From contig NZ_QFYR01000005.1 in assembly GCF_003254705.1 (NCBI RefSeq), positions 124,001 through 188,000 of the forward strand: a stretch of DNA of 64,000 nt. The letters run 5' to 3'. This document shows, piece by piece, positions 61,446 through 64,000 of the stretch. Each line of letters starts with the position of its first letter. Position 1 is the stretch's first letter. Under the pieces are notes generated by a model. That model was given only the letters and a program-made list of their open reading frames with translations, was not told the origin of the DNA and did not search any database. Made by a program: the position numbers and the translations under genes. Source of the stretch: Phenylobacterium deserti. Lineage in GTDB: Bacteria; Pseudomonadota; Alphaproteobacteria; Caulobacterales; Caulobacteraceae.

Positions 61446-63593
61446 TCAGGTCCGTAGCAGGACCACGGCGAAGGCGGGGTGGGCGCAGGTCCACTCCCGC
61501 TCGAGCCGCCAGCCCGCTTTCGCGGCCAGAGCGGAAAAGCCCGCCACCGTGAACTTGTATGAGTTCTCTGTGTGCAGGGTCTCGCCGGCCTTGAAGTGGA
61601 AAGTGCGGCCGGCAAGCGAGACAGTCTGATCGCTCAGACTTTCAAGATGCATCTCGATGCGGCTCTCAGCTGCATTCCAGATGGCCCGGTGGCGATAGCC
61701 GTCGAGCACGAAATCTGCGTCCAGCTCCCGATTCATCCGGACGAGCAGGTTCTTGTTGAAGGCCGCCGTGACGCCCAACGGGTCGTCGTAGGCCTCCACC
61801 AGTTGCGCCTCGGGTTTCACGAGGTCGATTCCCACCAGAAAGGCAGCGCCCTCACCCAGCAGATGGCGCGCACCGGCAAGGAACGCCTGAGCCTCCGTCG
61901 GCGTGAAGTTGCCGATGGTAGAGCCTGGGAAAAAACCCACCACCGGCCGCTGCCTAGCCTCGCGCGGCAGATCCAGCGCTCGGGTGAAGTCCTCCAGAAG
62001 CGGTGCGACAATCACGTTCGGATAGTCGGCGCGAATGGACTTGGCCGCGCCTGAAAGAGCCGCGGCGCTGATGTCGATGGGCGCATAGACCGCAACCTGC
62101 GGCGCCGCATCCAGGACGATGCGCGTCTTGAGGCTCGCACCGCTGCCGAATTCCACCAGGGCCGCTCCATCAGGGATGACGGCGGCGATGTCCTGCGCCG
62201 CGCTACGCAGCAGAGCGAGTTCCGTTCGGGTGGGATAATAGGCCTCCAGCTCACAGATCGCCTCGAACAGGCGCGAGCCTTCGGCATCGTAGAAGTACTT
62301 CGGCGGCAGCGCCTTCTGCGGCAGCGACAGTCCTTCCAGCACGTCGTCGCGGAAGGTGCGCCCCTGCGGGACTCCGTCCCTGGCGAGGCGCAGACCGGAG
62401 AACATCCAGCGCTGGTGCGGCTGGAAGAAGTTGCGGTAGGTCGCGCGGACATGGCCGGGCGGCGTCACGCAGCAGCCGCCACGCAGCACGAACTGACCAG
62501 CCATGAACTTGCCGTTGTACTCGCCCACGGCGCCAGGCGCCGGGCGAAATCCGGGATAAGGACCATAGGCGCTGCGGGTCCACTGCCAGCGAACGTCGAA
62601 GATCTGATGCAGGCGCGGATCGGCGGCCGCGTGCTCCCACTCGGCCTCGGTGGGCAGGCGTGCTCCCGACCAGGTGGCGAAGGCGTCGGCTTCAAAGAAG
62701 CTGAGATGAGCGACGGGTTGGGCAGGATCCAGCGGACGCAGGCCGTTCAGCGTCATGGCATGCCACCCGCCCTCGCCTTCCTGCCAATAGAGCGGCGCTG
62801 TCCAGCCCTCCGCCTGCACGCGGGCCCAGCCTTCCGACAGCCAGAGCTCCGGCCGGCGATAGCCGCCGTCCGCCATGAAGGCGAACCAGTCGGCATTGGT
62901 CACAAGCCGGTCCGAGAGGCTGAAGGGCTCCAGCCAGACCTTATGCCGCGGCCCCTCGTTGTCGAACGCAAAGCCCTCGCCGGAATGGCCGATCTCCACG
63001 AGGCCGCCCTCGAAGCCGACAAAGGCGGCGACGCCAGCCTCGTCGACTGACGGCGCGGACCTGGGCGGCGCATAGGCCGGTCGCAGCGGCGACTGGGCGA
63101 AGAGGTGCAGGATGTCCATCAGGATCAGCTCCTGATGCTGCTCCTCGTGGGCCAGACCGAGATCAAGCAGATCGCCCAGACCCTCGTCGCCGGACGATAG
63201 CAGGCGCTGCATGCCGGCGTCGACATGCGCACGATAGGCCATCACGTCGGCCACCGACGGACGGGTCAACAATCCCCGCTGGGGACGCGGCTGCCGCGGC
63301 CCGAGGGCCTCGTAGTAAGAATTGAACAGATAGCCGAACCGCGGGTCGAACGGCTTGTAGCCCGGCAGGTGCGGCGTCAGCAGGAAGGTCTCGAAAAACC
63401 AGGTGACGTGCGCCAGGTGCCACTTGGCCGGACTGGCGTCCGGCATGGACTGGGCGGTCTGGTCCTCCGGCGTGAGGTTGCGCGTCAGCCATTCCGTGCG
63501 GCGTCGAACCGAATTGTAGCGCTCGAACGGGCTGCTCGCGATCTCGTGATCACGATCCGTGTGCGCTTCTTCGGCCGGGTCGAAACGTACCAT
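61446..63593 (-). CDS. egtBD: EgtB-EgtD fusion: ergothioneine sulfoxide synthase plus histidine trimethyltransferase
   Basis: The 715-aa single ORF joins two ergothioneine enzymes. Residues 1 to about 402 are EgtB: a DinB-like domain with KWHLAHVTWFFE (His62) and LAHEEQHQE (His149 and His153) as iron ligands. A formylglycine-enzyme-like domain with RLPTEAEWEHAA, RGGCCVTPPGHVRATYRNF and RWMFSGLRLARD follows. From about 410, after a linker of only a few residues (GVPQGR), comes EgtD: PPKYFYDAEGSRLFEAICELEAYYPTRTEL, SAM motif VEFGSGASLKT, GFFPGSTIGNF and NSYKFTVAGF. EgtD should make hercynine and EgtB add cysteine sulfoxide, consistent with one bifunctional enzyme. Confidence 0.93.
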   Translation of the reverse strand: MVRFDPAEEAHTDRDHEIASSPFERYNSVRRRTEWLTRNLTPEDQTAQSMPDASPAKWHLAHVTWFFETFLLTPHLPGYKPFDPRFGYLFNSYYEALGPRQPRPQRGLLTRPSVADVMAYRAHVDAGMQRLLSSGDEGLGDLLDLGLAHEEQHQELILMDILHLFAQSPLRPAYAPPRSAPSVDEAGVAAFVGFEGGLVEIGHSGEGFAFDNEGPRHKVWLEPFSLSDRLVTNADWFAFMADGGYRRPELWLSEGWARVQAEGWTAPLYWQEGEGGWHAMTLNGLRPLDPAQPVAHLSFFEADAFATWSGARLPTEAEWEHAAADPRLHQIFDVRWQWTRSAYGPYPGFRPAPGAVGEYNGKFMAGQFVLRGGCCVTPPGHVRATYRNFFQPHQRWMFSGLRLARDGVPQGRTFRDDVLEGLSLPQKALPPKYFYDAEGSRLFEAICELEAYYPTRTELALLRSAAQDIAAVIPDGAALVEFGSGASLKTRIVLDAAPQVAVYAPIDISAAALSGAAKSIRADYPNVIVAPLLEDFTRALDLPREARQRPVVGFFPGSTIGNFTPTEAQAFLAGARHLLGEGAAFLVGIDLVKPEAQLVEAYDDPLGVTAAFNKNLLVRMNRELDADFVLDGYRHRAIWNAAESRIEMHLESLSDQTVSLAGRTFHFKAGETLHTENSYKFTVAGFSALAAKAGWRLEREWTCAHPAFAVVLLRT

Positions 63594-63716
63594 GAGACGT
63601 CCTCCGCTGCCCCCGCCCGAAGGGGGACATAGCTAAGGCTAATTCCCGCGCGCGCCAACGCCGGTCTTCTGGTCAAGTTTCGGATTCGGTTTGCAGCCAA
63701 GCTAGCAACCGCGGCC

Positions 63717-63741
63717 GGAACGGATGGTGTAGGGCTGCGTT
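63717..63741 (+). promoter_or_regulatory. EcfG-type promoter (GGAAC-N16-CGTT)
   Basis: GGAAC at 63717-63721 and CGTT at 63738-63741, separated by 16 bp, is a perfect match to the general-stress EcfG consensus of alphaproteobacteria. It lies about 60 bp upstream of the sigma-factor ATG. This implies self-regulation of the EcfG gene. Confidence 0.75.
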
Positions 63742-63801
63742 AGTCCGGCGCCGGAGAGGTAAGGGTTAAGGGCTCTGTAACCGGAGCCGAACGAGGGCAG
63801 C

Positions 63802-64000
63802 ATGACGGCGACGGCCAGCTGGCGGGACGAAGTCGTCGGACTCATTCCAGCGCTCCGGGCATTTGCCTGGTCGCTTAGTCACAATGGGTCCGACGCAGAC
63901 GACCTGGTTCAGGACACGCTGATCAAGGCGTGGACCAACAAGGACAAATTCGAGCCTGGCACCAACCTGCGGGCCTGGCTTTTCACCATTCTGCGGAACA
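63802..64000 (+). CDS. EcfG-family RNA polymerase sigma factor, N-terminal part (cut by window edge)
   Basis: The ATG at 63802 with GAGGGCAG upstream opens MTATASWRDEVVGLIPALRAFAWSL, followed by SDADDLVQDTLIKAWTNKDKFEPGTNLRAWLFTILRN, sigma region 2 of the EcfG (general stress response) subfamily. About 66 codons are present. In this family the sigma is normally held by NepR and freed by phosphorylated PhyR; neither is within the window. A perfect EcfG promoter precedes it, suggesting positive autoregulation. Divergent from the EgtB-EgtD gene. Confidence 0.88.
   Translation, partial: MTATASWRDEVVGLIPALRAFAWSLSHNGSDADDLVQDTLIKAWTNKDKFEPGTNLRAWLFTILRN

Noticed and set aside
61446..63593. Ovothiol synthase OvoA as an alternative identity
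   Set aside because: OvoA also fuses an EgtB-like domain to a methyltransferase, but the C-terminal part here reads as an EgtD-type histidine methyltransferase with PKYFYDxxGSxLF and PGSTIGNF blocks.
1..64000. CRISPR arrays, tRNA/rRNA genes, insertion sequences, prophage or integrase genes
   Set aside because: No regularly spaced repeats, cloverleaf-like sequences, transposase or phage genes were seen by eye; the window looks like ordinary chromosome.

Overview
This 64 kb, GC-rich window reads as alphaproteobacterial chromosome, most likely Caulobacteraceae and perhaps Phenylobacterium or a close relative. That placement is inferred from gene content and order: rpoZ-rel, pyrE, pdxJ-acpS and lepB-rnc-era-recO on one strand, an EcfG-type sigma factor with a matching promoter, a UrcA-family protein and DUF6894/DUF6624/DUF1353 proteins. 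Genes are densely packed. Stop-start overlaps of 4 bp are common within operons, and several convergent pairs share stop codons. I saw no rRNA, tRNA, CRISPR array, insertion sequence, integrase or phage gene.

Region by region. 0-9 kb: the start of aspS, a large PAS-rich hybrid histidine kinase, a secreted beta-lactamase-fold serine hydrolase, an SDR, a DUF378 membrane protein and an alpha/beta hydrolase. 9-16 kb: parC, then lepB-rnc-era-recO for protein export and RNA/ribosome/DNA maintenance. 16-21 kb: an XRE regulator, small secreted or membrane unknowns, a metallophosphatase and a trypsin-fold protein that has lost its catalytic His and Asp. 21-24.3 kb: a compact pqqABCDE cluster for the quinone cofactor PQQ. 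24.4-34 kb: a secreted GH97 glycosidase, a second lepB, an EamA exporter, an SGNH hydrolase/MpaB-type pair, a cupin, acpS-pdxJ, pyrE and a type-B carboxylesterase. 34-38 kb: a UrcA protein and the stringent-response genes rpoZ-rel. 38-46.7 kb: a secreted GH31 alpha-glucosidase, folK, a NYN nuclease with a uracil-DNA glycosylase, and smpB-dapA. 46.8-56.4 kb: a lytic transglycosylase, a TetR regulator with a BtuFCD/FecBCD-type importer, two RNA methyltransferases and HrpB. 56.5-64 kb: an amino-acid permease, an MBL hydrolase, an OmpR/EnvZ-type two-component pair, a KGG stress protein, a single-ORF EgtB-EgtD fusion for ergothioneine synthesis, and divergently the start of an EcfG-like sigma factor with a perfect EcfG promoter.

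The most distinctive observations are these: the EgtB-EgtD fusion, which has the opposite domain order to the fungal Egt1 fusion and sits divergent from a stress sigma factor; the two lepB paralogues with a split rpoZ/rel-pyrE-pdxJ-acpS-lepB-rnc-era-recO block; the apparently inactive S1C protease homologue; and a rel gene whose in-frame coding extends upstream to a CTG overlapping the rpoZ stop. None is clearly a wholly new system. The right end (stress sigma, ergothioneine fusion, KGG protein) is the best candidate for a co-regulated stress module.
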